A DNA stretch of 64,000 nucleotides from Eustoma russellianum (GCA_036186865.1 AP025056.1:32166365-32230364); one strand, 5' to 3'. Positions 10,464-22,234 are shown, counted from the first letter of the stretch. A program made the numbers and translations. The notes: generated by a model not told the origin, from the sequence alone.

Positions 10464-10500
10464 ATATATATATAAATATATATATATAAATATATTTTTT
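10464..10500. repeat. (TA)n tract: LINE2 tail / LINE1 5' junction
   Basis: An interrupted AT run (tatatatataaatatatatatataaatat) lies between the LINE1 5' end and the 3' UTR end of LINE2. It marks a tail-to-head junction between two LINEs of one family. Confidence 0.8.
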
Positions 10501-11085
10501 TAGCAGTAAAAGAGATATTTTATTAAGCCTCACTTATGACGGAGGAAAACCATATTACAAAATTGAGTAAATGAATGATAATAGTACAATGAACAAATAA
10601 TGTCTAATCTCCAATCATATATGATATGCCGCATTAAAACCTTGCCAAGTAAAACCACCCTTGTGGATAAAACCTTGGCGAAGGAAAAAGCGTACATATT
10701 TATATGAAAGGAAGGAATTTTTGAATAGTACATGCAAGAATGTGTGATGTTTGCTGAGAGCAGCATCTGAATGTTGGCTATTGCGAGTTGATTCTTCTTG
10801 ATGGGATATCTCCGCCAGCATTGTTGCATCAATAAGGCCATGCATAGAAACAGAAGCCAGTTAGTACACATAATTTTATGGAGTGGAGCATGAGATGGAC
10901 AAGCACATAAGCTGCGATACAAGTAAGAGTTTAACACATTACCCATGTCACCCATATCAAGGGATATGGGTAACTGGAAATTTGAAAATGATAAGCGTAA
11001 ATCCATGGAAAGAGACAGCATAATGCAGAAGACAAAGCGTACCCATGTTGCCCATATCTTGCGATATGGGCAACGAATTCTAATG
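10501..11085 (-). other. LINE2 3' UTR with two 12 bp hairpins and conserved stem-loop
   Basis: Non-coding. A perfect hairpin at 11047-11074 has 12 bp arms (GTTGCCCATATC and its complement) and loop TTGC. A sister hairpin at 10947-10974 has the same CCCATATC core and one internal mismatch; the two start 100 bp apart. The conserved 3' stem-loop has arms at 10640-10649 and 10674-10684 and an inner CCAC/GTGG stem. Confidence 0.75.
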
Positions 11086-14000
11086 TTAGCCATGTTCATT
11101 TCGAAGATGTGGTGTGCCCTCCGTCAAGTAACAAGCCCGAACCATTGATGGCAAAGATGCTACCGTGGGAAAAACAGTGAGCTGTTGCTGGAATTGGCCA
11201 TATTGAGCGAGATAATGCGCAGGCTGATTTGCTTCGCGAGGAGTGTATGTGATTGCAGCCATTGATGACCTGAGTAACTCTCGGAACATTGTCGCAAGAC
11301 CATCGATACTGTGCTGTACTGCTGAAACTACCCCGTATGCATCCACTTCCACATCAATGGATCCCCATTGGGTTGCAAAATATAAATAACCAAGATATGC
11401 TGCTTGTAATTCGGCTGCAGTAGGTGTAGAGAGTGGTAAGTGAAAAGAAATCGCCCTAATGAATGTACCAGAACTGTCTCTCAGAATTGCTCCCGCAGCT
11501 GCAGAAAATCTCCCATGGGCTGCATCTGTGTTTAATTTCAACCTGCCCGGTGGAGGATGGATCCATCTGACGATGATGCAACGAGAAGGACGAAGCTTTA
11601 GAGACAAACCAAGAGTAATTAAGGACTGGTCTGAGATTGCAAACTTCTTCCCACTTTGTACAGATGCCCAGTCATACAAAGCACGTCGAATATTCTCTAC
11701 CACTGTTGCCAGTCGCCATTTTTCATCACCATAGATTATTGATGTGTATGACTTCCAAATCTCCCATACAATGATAGCTGGAGCCACAATGCGAAACATG
11801 CCTTTAAGCGTCTTGCCTTTTGTTGAGATCCACCATTGCATTAGATTTTGTTGGAAACTTGTAACATTAGCTGATGGACCATCCAAATGAGTCGCATACA
11901 TTTTCCATATCCCAGCGATAGCCGGGCAATGTAAGAATATATGATTAACTGTTATTTGTGCTTTTAGACAGAATGGACATTGCGATGGGTGAATATACAC
12001 AAACTTGTGCAAGTTTTCAGGGACAGGAATTGCACTTTTATATAGTCGCCATAGAAACAAACGGACTTGAGGAGGAATGTGCTTATGCCAAATGAAGCTG
12101 TATGATACTCGGGAGTTTCTTGTGAGTCGAATCTGATCATACGCAGCTCGAATGGTACGATGTTCCTGCTCAAGATTTTCATGACAGAATGTGTGAATGC
12201 GACAAATGCGCTTCCATACCAGAGAATCTGTGACACGTATATCATAAGAATTACGATGAGCATATCTTGCATGTAGAAAGTTACTCCATAGGGAGTTATT
12301 TTCTTGATATCTCCACCATATTCTGTAGGAGTACGCTTTTTGCAGATCGCTTAGAGTTCTCAGTCCTAGTCCACCCTCAGATGTTGGCCCAAAGAGCTGG
12401 GCACTTGAAATCCATGCATATCCCTTCCTTGTGTCTGTGCTCCCCCAGAAAAATTTAATCATTGATCTCGTTATTGCACGTATAATACTTTGAGGTAGTT
12501 GACAGGCCGATAGTATGTGTAGCGGGATAGCAGCAAGAACATGCTTAATCAAGATTAATCGGCCTGCTTGATTTAAGAACTTGTTTTGCCACATTGCTAG
12601 TTTGATCTGAATTGAGGAGAGAAGACTCACAAAGTGTGCAGTTCGTTCCTTGCCACGATGCAACTGCACTCCTAAGTATTTGATTGGCAGACTGACTGCT
12701 GTCATGTGTAAAGCATGCTCCATGCGAGTAATTTGCGCGCTAGTAAGGAAGTCTGGCGGAAGAAAATGACTTTTCTGAAAGTTTACTGCCTGACCCGAAG
12801 ACGTCTGATACAATTCTAGGAATTTTCTGAATTTTCCAAGATTTCTCAGCCCACCATTCAGAAATACCAATAGATCATCAGCAAATGCCAGATGAGTAAC
12901 TGGTTTAGTCCTGCCTGCTGAAAATGGAATGAGTCTTCCTTGTTCCACCATACTGTTGATGCCCCTTGAAAACGCCTCAGATGCAAGGATGAATAGAATG
13001 GGAGACAAAGGGTCCCCTTGCTTAACCCCCTTGTTGGTTGGAAAAAGCCAGATGGTATGCCGTTGATTAAAATGGATATATACGTGCCTTTTAAATGATT
13101 GAAGATAAGCTGAACAAATCTTTCCGCAAAGCCAAATTTATGTGACAGTTTGGAAAGAAAGGTCCAATTAACCCTGTCAAACGCTTTCATCATGTCTAAT
13201 TTTATGATAACATTGGAACCTCTAGATTTCATGGGCAGCAAATGTATCATCTCACGAGCCAGCACTATCTGATCTGAGATGTCCCTACCCTTCACAAAAC
13301 CTGCCTGCTCAACAGTAATAATTTTTTGGAGGAGAGGTTGTATACGCGTTGCTATAATACGGGTTGATACCTTGGATATGAAATTTGCCAGACTTATAGG
13401 CCTATACTCCGAAAATGAACGAGGGGATTGAGTCTTTGGCAATAAGATGATTAAGGTGCTCCCCATTGCCTTTGGGATAGGAATGCCCAGGAAGAATTCT
13501 TGCATTGCTTTGTGTACATCCTCTCGGATTACATCCCAACAACTATGAAAAAAAGTGCCATTATATCCATCTGGACCCGAAGCACTGTTTGGATCAAGAG
13601 ACCAAACGGCTTCTTTCACCTCAGATTGTGATGGTAAGGCCAAGAGCATTTGGTTGTCACTGGAAGATATTAGATGAGGTATATGCTCAAGAATAGAAGT
13701 GTCATCCGATATTGGCTCTGCTGTGAATAATTTTCTATAATATTCAACGGCCGCATTTTGTATTCCAGCTTGCGTGTCAATGACCAACCCTTCCTCATCA
13801 CATATTTGGTGAATTGTCTGACGTGAGTGTTTGTCCTTCACAATACTATGAAAGAACGCCGTGTTTGCATCCCCTTCGGCTATCCATTTCTGGCGCGCCT
13901 TTTGAGCCCAATATTGTAGTTGTTTACGTGCTGCGATCTTGTATTGTGCCTGAGTTTCATGATAATGCATGCGTGTCTCAGGGGTTGGATTCGCATCATA

Positions 14001-14924
14001 AGCATTTTCACACCGAGCTAATTGCTGTTCCGAATGGGACACTTGGTCAAAGATATTCCCAAATACATTCCTATTCCATGTTTGAAGATCTTTCTTCAAA
14101 CACTGTAATTTGTTGTATAATCCTCTCATGCCTCCTATTGTGGGATAAGTCTTCCAAGACGATTTCACAAAGATATGAAAATCTTTATGCTCTACCCACA
14201 TGTTTTGAAATCTGAAGGACTTAGGACCACTGAATGATGTCTGTAATGAACGAAGGAGCAGTGGTGCATGATCTGATGTTAGCCTTGCAAGATGCTTCAC
14301 CCGAAGATTTGGAAACAACGCATTGTAGGACTCTGAACATAACATGCGATCTAATCTCCTCTTAACCATTCCTAATCCTCTGCCACTTGCCCAAGTATAC
14401 GGTGAGCCCTCATATGGCAAATCTATTAATTGACAAGAAGAAACACAGTCATTAAATTCTTCCAATGAGGAAAGCGAAGGTGTTGATAATCCATCATGTT
14501 CCGAAATAGTGAGAAATGTGTTGAAATCCCCGCCAAGTAACCATGGATCCGAATAATTATCATGATGGAGTTGTAATGCAGCCCATAATCTCCGACGATC
14601 CGTGATAGAATGTAACCCATATACTGAAGTATACCAAAAAGTAATGTCTGTGCCAACTAAATGAAATTTGAAATGAGTGCATTGTTCCTCAAACACTGTA
14701 GAAAGAATTTGGAGATACTGGCTTGCCCAAAAAATCCATACTTTATCTCGACACACGGATTCCGCATGGAAAAATTTTAAACGACGTTGCATTTGAGGCA
14801 AATGTACAACATCTCTCTTTGGTTCAATGATTACTAACAAATGCAGCTTATGAGTCTTTACTAATTTGCGAATGCGGACCATGGAGGCCGCAATTCCCCT
14901 TACATTCTAAACTAGACAATTCAT
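11086..14924 (-). pseudogene. LINE2 ORF2: endonuclease, reverse transcriptase, RNase H
   Basis: This is about 1280 codons, full length for a plant L1 ORF2. The N-terminal endonuclease shows LLGGDFNTFLTISEHDG and LTSDHAPLLLRS. The reverse transcriptase shows NSASGPDGYNGTFF, ANFISKVSTRIIATRI, IIKLDMMKAFDRVNW and the catalytic AFADDLLVFLN. Then come CPFCLKAQITVNHIFLHCP (zinc-binding) and a plant RNase H with KLNTDAAHGRFSAAAGAILR, AELQAAY and EVDAYG. Only two defects were seen: a TAG stop five codons after the ATG at 14924, where relatives have tryptophan (TGG), and a one-base loss in a G run near 13027 that shifts frame between blocks B and C. The start was chosen by the ATGA overlap with ORF1. 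Confidence 0.9.
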
Positions 14925-15536
14925 TGGGATGATGATGAAGATAAGTGTGAAGAACGGGTTAACCTGTCTGCAGGATGTGCATATGCAGCCACCATTTCCT
15001 GCTTGGTACGACGTCTTCTTGTGATTGGATTAGGCTCCTCCAACTCTTGCAGTAGTTGATCTGTAGTTTTTGCAAACGAGCTCTCTGCTTGTGAATCACA
15101 ACCTTCTTGTATGGGATTAACAAGTTGTTGATCAGCCAGTGGGAGAGGTGCTGAGAATGGATTTTGTGGTGGATGCATACCCGAAGGCTCCTGGACATGT
15201 GGGAATAATTCTGAATCCGACCTTGTGGCATCTAATACATCATCATTCTCCTACAAGACTTGGACCAGTGATACTCCAGCTTTTGAAAGATCTTGTTTTT
15301 CTGACAGTGTTTGCAATACAGCGTTGACATCTAAATTATCTACGGCATCATGCACCTCTTCTTCATGACAGGCCTCATCCTGATGATTAACTTCTGGAGT
15401 AACATCATCATCAGTCTCCTCTTCAACTGTCACAGGCTGTTTAGGATTAGTTTTCTTCGGTGTCCATCGCTTGGCCTTTTCTTTTGGTTTAGTAGGGTTT
15501 TGAGATAGGACGTTATGTTGTATTTCCTGCCCCTCC

Positions 15537-15538
<2 letters not shown>
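14921..15538 (-). pseudogene. LINE2 ORF1 C-terminal part
   Basis: Minus frames 15251-15619 and 14921-15178 carry the low-complexity tail of ORF1. KAKRWTPKKTNPKQP matches the RWTPKK blocks of LINE1 and LINE3. An acidic linker follows, and the end is a serine-rich LSSSSSQ with TGA at 14923-14921. The stop overlaps the ORF2 start as ATGA. The DUF4283 domain and zinc knuckle are absent because the element is truncated at about 15538. Confidence 0.75.

Positions 15539-15540
<2 letters not shown>

Positions 15541-15590
<50 letters not shown>
15541..15590. repeat. (TA)n tract: LINE3 tail / LINE2 5' junction
   Basis: A 50 bp pure AT run lies between the truncated 5' end of LINE2 and the 3' UTR end of LINE3. 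Confidence 0.9.
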
Positions 15591-15591
<1 letters not shown>

Positions 15592-16339
15592 GTAAAGCCA
15601 TTTTATTTGAAATCCTCACTTATGGTGGAGGGAAAACCATATTACATCAAAGTCAATTGTCATCATAGGAGAAAAGCGAATGAAGAGAAGTAATTATGCG
15701 CAACCTCCAGTCGTATATGATATGCCGCATTAAAACCTTGTCAAGTAAAACCACCCTTGTGGATAAAACATTGACGAAGGAAAAGCGTAAATATTTATAT
15801 GACTAGATGGTTGATGAAATAATAGATACAAAATTGAATGGAGGTAATGAAACAAAAAAAGAGACGCAGCCAGACGGAAAGATCCCTGCTGGTTCACCGG
15901 AATATAGGCATACTTGGGAGCATCTTCAACCATTTGATCCACTGCAAGAAATGTGTTGCCTTGCTCCATTGCAGTTCCCCGCCAATACCTCGAGCAAAAG
16001 CCACAATATACCGCTTAACTCTACAGTGCAAGTTGTCCATAAAGCAAGCATGACAAGAGTAAAGAAGCCATACCCAAGTTGCTCGTAGCCAAACGACCAC
16101 GGGCAACCTCCAGTTTAAATTACCATAGCGCCAAAGCCAAGTTGCCACCAATAGGTTTTGTGTCCGTGCCTCATAATACTCAAAAAAAGACAAGATTTTA
16201 CCCAGAGACACATGAATATGAAAGAGAAAAATAATGAACACGCACATAGTGTATAAGGCAAAGGAGACATACCAAGGCTGCCTATGCCAATATATGACAT
16301 AGGCAACCCCCAAAATTGGACGCCAACCCATCTGGAATC
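15591..16339 (-). other. LINE3 3' UTR with variant stem-loop and hairpins
   Basis: Non-coding. The conserved 3' stem-loop (arms 15736-15745 and 15770-15780) has one base pair changed on both sides compared with LINE1 and LINE2. Hairpins with GTTGC..GCAAC-type ends lie at 16078-16107 and 16277-16307. Fragments of open frame in this stretch have no recognisable domain. Confidence 0.7.
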
Positions 16340-19300
16340 TCATAGTCTGAAATTGGGAAGAGATGTATCCAAGGTCAAAGAGCCTCGCACATCGCAAGGC
16401 AATGAAGCTTCTGCTGAATATATTTTGACTCCTGTAGCATGCAGTCCATAACGCGCTAAGGCATGCGCAACGGTGTTTGCCTCACGCGAGCAATAGCAAA
16501 GAGTAGAAGCATTGAGACACAATAGTGCTGTTGCCCGACGGATATCCGCTAAACAAGAACCCGTATATTGTGAAGGATTTGCCACTAATTTAAGTAGCAT
16601 ACGACAATCGGTTTCAACAAACAGTCCATCATAGGTCATGGCATAGTAAAGTAGAGAGCATAACAAGGCCATTAACTCAGCTCTAACCGGGGAGACACAT
16701 GGCAACACAAAGTAAATAGCTGAGACAAAGGTTCCAAATTCATTGCGCAGGATGGCCCTAGCAGCAGCTTTGCTGCGGCCGACTGTAGCGTCCACATTCA
16801 ATTTCATTCTACCTGAAGGTGGCAACGTCCACTTGACGAACCTGTGCGGCGAACACATAACCGAGGCGAAAAACCATGAGCGACTAATTGAGGAAGAGAC
16901 TGTACAAATTTACGACCTTGCATCAAAGCAAACCAAGTATATATATGATCACGAACCCGTTTAAATAAGTGTCTGTAAGAATAATTGCTGTCTCCAAATC
17001 TGAGGGAGGTATACTCTTTCCAAATAACCCAAACAACCAAAGCTGGTATCACTGCCCGCAAATTACCCAGCATGGTAGCCGTCGAAGATTGACGCCACCG
17101 GCAAATTAAATAAGCGTGAATGGTGGACTGACGAGGCATGGGACACAAAAACAATACTGCAATTTCACCCCACAAAGACTTGACTTCCGAGCATTGTAAG
17201 AATATATGATCCCTAGTATTCGACTGTTGTAAACAGAAAACACATTGTGATGGGTAAATTGTCTGCCATGCTCGAAGATTATTTGTAAGAGGGAGAGAAT
17301 GACACCATAACCTCCACAAGAAAACTCTCACTCCCGAGGGAGATGTAGACCACCAAATATATTTAGAACAAGCAAACAAAGGGGGTTGTGCATAAAACAA
17401 AGAATACGCTGATTTGATGGTATATTGGCCAGCAGCTTCTGCAACCCAATTAATGTCGTCTGATGTATACTCAATGTTAGACCGCATGTAATAATGACTA
17501 TCACAAATTCGTTTCCAGACGGCAGAATCATAGATATGGGCATAAACACCGCTGCTTTGGCCATATTTTGCACGGCTGAAAGAGGCCCATAATGAATCAG
17601 AGGTATGATATTTCCACCATAAGAGTCCAGCATATACCCTTTGGATCATGTCTAAATTCCGTATACCCAAACCTCCAGCTCTATGGGTCGACAAATATTC
17701 TCCCAAGATGTCCAATAATGTCGACCATTCCAAAAAATGTAGGCATTTTCTTATTCAAGGTTGTAATAACACTTTTGGGCAATCTCGAACTTGCTATAAT
17801 GTGAATTGGCATAGTAGCAAGGACATGTTTGACTAGTACCATCCGACCCACCATAGATAATAGCTTCGATGACCAAGCATTAAGACGCATGTCAAAATGT
17901 GATAATAAAGCAGTACAATATGCAGATCGATTAACTCCTTTATGTAAATAGAAGCCAAGGTACTTAATTGGCAATATCGCCAAACGCATACCAAGCTCGC
18001 GTGCCACCCTTGGTCCAGCCACTGACTTTCCAACCACTATCTGACTCTTGTGAAAATTAACCAATTCTCCCGACGCAGACTGATAGTTATCCAAAAATTG
18101 ACGAAACTTTTGCATGTTGGATATAGAGCCATTCAGAAATATAACTAAATCATCTGCAAATCCCAAGTGAGTCACCTGTGGTACACGGCCCGCTTGAAAG
18201 CCATGCATCTCCCCCGAACGCATCAATGCATTAATGCCACGAGAAAAGCCCTCTAAATAAATAACAGTGGCGATAATGGATCGCCTTGCTTTACCCCCAT
18301 GTGACTGGAAAGAATCCCACCGGCTTACCATTGACGAGGATTGAGCAACGTGTAGCAGCTAAGTTATTCAAGAGGATCCTCACAAGTCTAGCATCAAACC
18401 CAAATTTGATTAAAAGTTGACGAAGATATGTCCAATCCACCCTATCAAAAGCTTTTGCCATGTCTAATTTAACTATAACATGGCCTCCACGAACATGCTT
18501 ATCTAGCATGTGCACCATTTCTTGGGCCAGCAAAATATGGTCTGTTATACCACGACCTTTTAAAAATCCTGCCTGCTCCGAAGATATGAGTCGCGATAGA
18601 AAAACCGATAAACGTGTTGCCAACAGATGTGTGATAATCTTTGACATAAAGTTTGTCAAACAAATAGGGCGGAAGTAATTAAATGATTGTGGATTTGGTA
18701 CCTTTGGAATAAGGGTAATAAGAGATGCAGAAAGTTGATTGGGAGGCTTAACTCCATGAAAGAATTCCTGAACAGCAAATTGAATTATAGGCCAGAATCT
18801 GTGATAAAAGGATCCCGGGAAACCATCCGGTCCAGCTGCACTGGTGGGACTAAGATCCCAAACTGCACGCTGCACTTCCTGTAGATCGGGCAATGCAAGA
18901 AGTGATACATTATCTTCCGGTGTTAAGATAGTGGGAATATATTGGAGAAAAGAAGCCGGATTCGAAGGCGTTCCAGCAGTGAATAACAGTTGATAGTAAC
19001 GTATTGCTTCCTGCTCAATGTCTGTAATACTTTGATATTCCACACCATGCGAATCAACAATTCTACGGATTGTCTGACGACGTCGTTTGTCCTTGACTAT
19101 TTGGTGATAATAGCGGGTGTTAGCATCACCCTCTTTCATCCACTTAACATTCGCTTTTTGCTTCCAAAACAATGTAGCTCGATTTTGCAATTGCCGCAAA
19201 GACGCCATTCTGCGATGATACAATTCTCGAGACTCAGCAGACGGATGAATGTCATAATCTTTTTCACACCAAAGCGCCTCAGATTCTGCCTGCGTGATGG

Positions 19301-20180
19301 CGTCAAAGATATTACCAAACACATCCTTATTCCATTGCCTCAAATTTTGTTTAAGCTGTCGTAGCTTCGAGTAGAATCCTCGCATACTGCCAATCGTGGC
19401 ATAAGACTACCAGTAATGAGAAACAAAATGATCAAAATCTGAATGTGAGGCCCATGCATCCAAGTATCGAAAGGCTGCAGAATTGACAGAACTTTCGGTT
19501 GAACATTCAAGGTATATGGGACAATAATCCAACGTTGCTCGATTAAGATGTTGATAGGATACTGCTGTAAACAAATCGAAGAAGCTAGAAGAACAGAGGT
19601 ATCTATCCAATCTACGCCAAACACGACCCAGTCCTCGCCAATCACTCCAGGTAAATGTCGAGCCCTGATAATTAATAGCCTGGAGCAAACAAGTGGAAAT
19701 ACAATCATTAAACTCTTGCAATGTTCTAAGAGGTGGGGAGGATCACCCTTTATGCTCATCAAGCGTTAAAAACGTATTAAAATTTCCTCCTAGCAGCCAA
19801 GGGACGTCAAGCGTATCATGTATGGCTACAATATCCTCCCAGAGAGGCCGACGTGCTGCAACGGAATGTAAACCATAAACGAAAGTGCAATAGAAAATAT
19901 CTCCTGTGGGAATCCATTGAAAGTGCATGGAATGGTTTTGAACTCCCAGACGGCCCCTTTCCAAATGCAGAAAGGCATCACGCGAGAAAATCCATATTTT
20001 ATCCTGACAAACTGACACTGCTTGTGTGAAACCAAATTTTAGGATATAAAATATCAACGAGGATGGCCTTGATTTAAGCTCAATAACAACTAAGATATGT
20101 AAATTATAACAATGCATCAATGATAACAGACGCTGAATTGAAGTACGAATACCATAAACATTCCAAATTATAATCTTCAT
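16340..20180 (-). pseudogene. LINE3 ORF2: endonuclease, reverse transcriptase, RNase H
   Basis: The minus frames 19743-20195, 19407-19721, 18291-19385, 17681-18331, 16804-17733 and 16340-16858 tile the whole ORF2. The endonuclease has WLLGGNFNTFLTLDEHKG, where GNFN replaces the usual GDFN, so a catalytic aspartate is probably lost. TLDYCPIYLE likewise replaces SDHxP. The reverse transcriptase is well preserved: TSAAGPDGFPGSFY, TNFMSKIITHLLATRL, VKLDMAKAFDRVDW and GFADDLVIFLNGS. The zinc motif is CVFCLQQSNTRDHIFLQC. RNase H has KLNVDATVGRSKAAARAILR, RAEL and ETDC. At least five frame changes make it a pseudogene. The ATG at 20180 overlaps the ORF1 stop. Confidence 0.9.
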
Positions 20181-21498
20181 TGAGACGATAAACAATCAAA
20201 CGAATTAGAGAGTGCTGCCCTTGATCTTGTGTATGGTGGGGAAGTTGGATCTAGATTTCGCCGTTGTCGACGAAGAAGACGCGGTGGTGCCTGGAACGGT
20301 GCATCTGAATTCCTGTCCAGGGGTAGTTGCCTGATCACCAACAATGGGGCTGTGGTCAGAATACATAACTGCATGTAGAATATCATTGAGCACTTCTGAG
20401 ACAACAGCCGCTGATGAATCCTCTTCAACCTGCATTGCCGGCTGACAAAGTTGATCTGGCTCAACCTCACTATCAGATACTGAAACTGGCTGTGGATTCT
20501 GCGTGATATCCGTAATAAAGCTGTCATCAACTCCCTGAAGATGGGAGATATCCTGAACATATGATACCAGATGAGTTGTAGTCAAATCGGGTGAAGGCAA
20601 CAATGGAACACCTACAGTATCCTGCTGTCCAACCAAAGGTTGTTGTTTCTTAGGGGTCCATCTCTGCTCCAGAGATATCTTGGAAGGACCAGAAGAGACT
20701 TCCTTTGCTTTCTGTGTTTCTGGGAAGTCCTTGATTTTTTTGTGTATCCGTAGAATTCCCTACATGACGGTTATCGCATGTTGAGGACTTGTGACCCAAT
20801 CTGTAGCACTTCGTACAGTATGATGGCAAGTCCTCATATATCACCTGCTGATGAAGCATCCTGTTTAATGCGTGAATAAAGACTCTAGACGAAAGCTCCT
20901 GTGAGACATCAATTTCGACACACAAACGAGCCACTGAGGGTCGTAGAGACTCCGCTGTGGCAATATCCAGCTTCATTAGCGTGCCCAACATTCGTCCAAT
21001 CTGCATCAACGCTGACTTTTGATGAAAATGTACCGGAAGCCCTGGGAATGATACCCATACCGGCATAATTGGGACATCCACGGTGGGATCATATGTAGGT
21101 GTCCGTTTAGTGACCCTCATGTATTTCCCTGCTTTCATCCAACTCTGCCTTGCAAAACACCGCAAATAATCTTGTTCATGCTTAAAATGCAAGATCACAT
21201 GTGTTGAATCTAAAAGACCCACTTGCACTGGCCCGGTGAAGCCAAACCTGTCAATAGTAGAGCGAATAGTAGCGATCGGAGGCCTTCTATACCAGAAAGT
21301 TCCCACTAATGAAAATTTGTATGGCTCCACCAGAGAGGCAATTTCATCATCCGTGAACGATATCATTGGACTGCCCTTATACTTCTGAATCGGTTTATGT
21401 GCGATGGTTGCAGCAGTCGACGTATGAAATAGCGACACGAAAGTTTTTTTCTGCGCTGACCCCGTAGGGTTTGCCTGCGTGTTTTCTGCGTCCGCCAT
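20177..21498 (-). pseudogene. LINE3 ORF1: DUF4283-type RNA-binding protein with CCHC knuckle
   Basis: The first 283 codons (21498-20650) are open. A DUF4283-like fold runs from ISFTDDEIASLVEPYKFSLV to about SLRPSVARLCVEIDVS, followed by YCTKCYRLGHKSSTC, a CX2CX4HX4C zinc knuckle. This protein binds LINE RNA with ORF2 to form the transposition particle. A frameshift near 20650-20690 moves the basic RWTPKK tail to another frame (20205-20636), and a second shift restores the frame that ends LSSQ with TGA at 20179-20177. The start MADAENTQANPTG at 21498 is preceded by an apparent 5' UTR. Confidence 0.85.
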
Positions 21499-21662
21499 CA
21501 GTTACGGAAAAAGATTGGATATTTGTAAAGAATAATAGAAGGAGATGGGTAGAAATTGAAGAAAAGGCAAGTAGTAGAGAAGAAGCAACGACGACCGGGG
21601 TTACAGCCGCCGGTCGCCATTATCGCCATGATCGCCAGAGCGCAGCATTGCATTTTTTCATT

Positions 21663-21665
<3 letters not shown>
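21499..21665 (-). promoter_or_regulatory. LINE3 5' UTR
   Basis: About 167 bp between the ORF1 start and the (TA)n tract. It is GC-rich near the 5' end (gcgacgaccggggttacagccgccggtcgcc on the plus strand), unlike the surrounding AT-rich DNA. Plant L1 elements carry internal promoters here; that role is inference. Confidence 0.5.

Positions 21666-21729
<64 letters not shown>
21666..21729. repeat. (TA)n tract at LINE3 5' end
   Basis: A 64 bp pure AT run. Together with the tract at 15541-15590 it brackets LINE3 and is probably the pre-existing (TA)n target. Confidence 0.9.
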
Positions 21730-21731
<2 letters not shown>

Positions 21732-21924
21732 GCCATTAGTAGGGTTTTTAGCCTACTTACTTTTTTTTATGGTTTCCATCATTTTATATGTTTGTGTATT
21801 TTATGAGGTTATTGAAAGCCATTATGATGATGGAAAATAATATGCATATACTTGGAATAAATAGCAAAACAAGATATAAGTAAAAGATGTGACAAAGAAA
21901 AGATTTATGTGACATATATACCTA
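21730..21924. other. Short unassigned AT-rich spacer
   Basis: No gene or repeat was recognised between the (TA)n tract and the DNA transposon. The few bases after the tract (ttcagcca) recur after another (TA)n tract at 23626. Confidence 0.4.
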
Positions 21925-22234
21925 GGGGGAATCTCACTTATTAGACTAAAGTATGGCGCATTACTCAATTAGTAGTCTAACGTTGATGAAACTCACTTAA
22001 TATCCAGTCTTTGTCGATAATGTCTCACTTGTAGCTGGTCACCGGCTGGTGACCTGGTGCTAGCGGTAAAACATGAAAAAAACAATTTTTAATATTTTTT
22101 TGCTGTAATATGTTTGACACGTCGGATTTCCTTCTTCCCCAATAAACCTTTCCTCCCCCACTCAGCAAAAATCATGTTTTGGAAACTCTCCCACTCAGCA
22201 AATTCCCGATCTCCGGCGGAATTCCACCGGAAAA
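21925..22234 (+). repeat. Left terminal inverted repeat
   Basis: Its reverse complement is at 23156-23464. The outer end reads gggggaatctcacttattag against ggccgaacctcacttattag on the other side. Confidence 0.85.

Larger units (their letters stand above)
3059..10466 (-). mobile_element. LINE1: L1-type LINE with inverted middle and copia inserts
   Basis: The pieces of one plant L1-type LINE can be ordered by comparison with LINE2 and LINE3. The ORF1 N-terminus is at 10450-10076 (minus strand), ORF1 C-terminus plus ORF2 N-terminus at 6757-8849 (plus strand, inverted), and ORF2 reverse transcriptase to RNase H plus 3' UTR at 6352-3059 (minus strand). Together they cover nearly the whole element, with only about 12-15 bases missing at each inversion breakpoint. 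Copia fragments fill both breakpoints. The 5' end lies 15 bases before the ORF1 start, directly against the (TA)n tail of LINE2. The element is inactive. Confidence 0.8.
10496..15538 (-). mobile_element. LINE2: 5'-truncated L1-type LINE, ORF2 almost intact
   Basis: On the minus strand this holds the C-terminal part of ORF1 (15538-14921), ORF2 (14924-11086) and a 3' UTR ending in the (TA)n tract at 10464-10500. The 5' end stops inside ORF1, against the (TA)n tail of LINE3. This is the best-preserved LINE of the three. Confidence 0.9.
15590..21665 (-). mobile_element. LINE3: near full-length L1-type LINE
   Basis: On the minus strand this has a 5' UTR (21665-21499), ORF1 (21498-20177), ORF2 (20180-16340), a 3' UTR and a (TA)n tail. 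It is flanked by (TA)n on both sides (15541-15590 and 21666-21729), as expected if it entered a (TA)n tract. Both ORFs are decayed by frameshifts. Confidence 0.9.

Noticed and set aside
13505..14215. Plus-strand open frames within LINE2 (also 18460-19364 in LINE3)
   Set aside because: Antisense shadows of ORF2, whose minus-strand frames carry all the conserved motifs.
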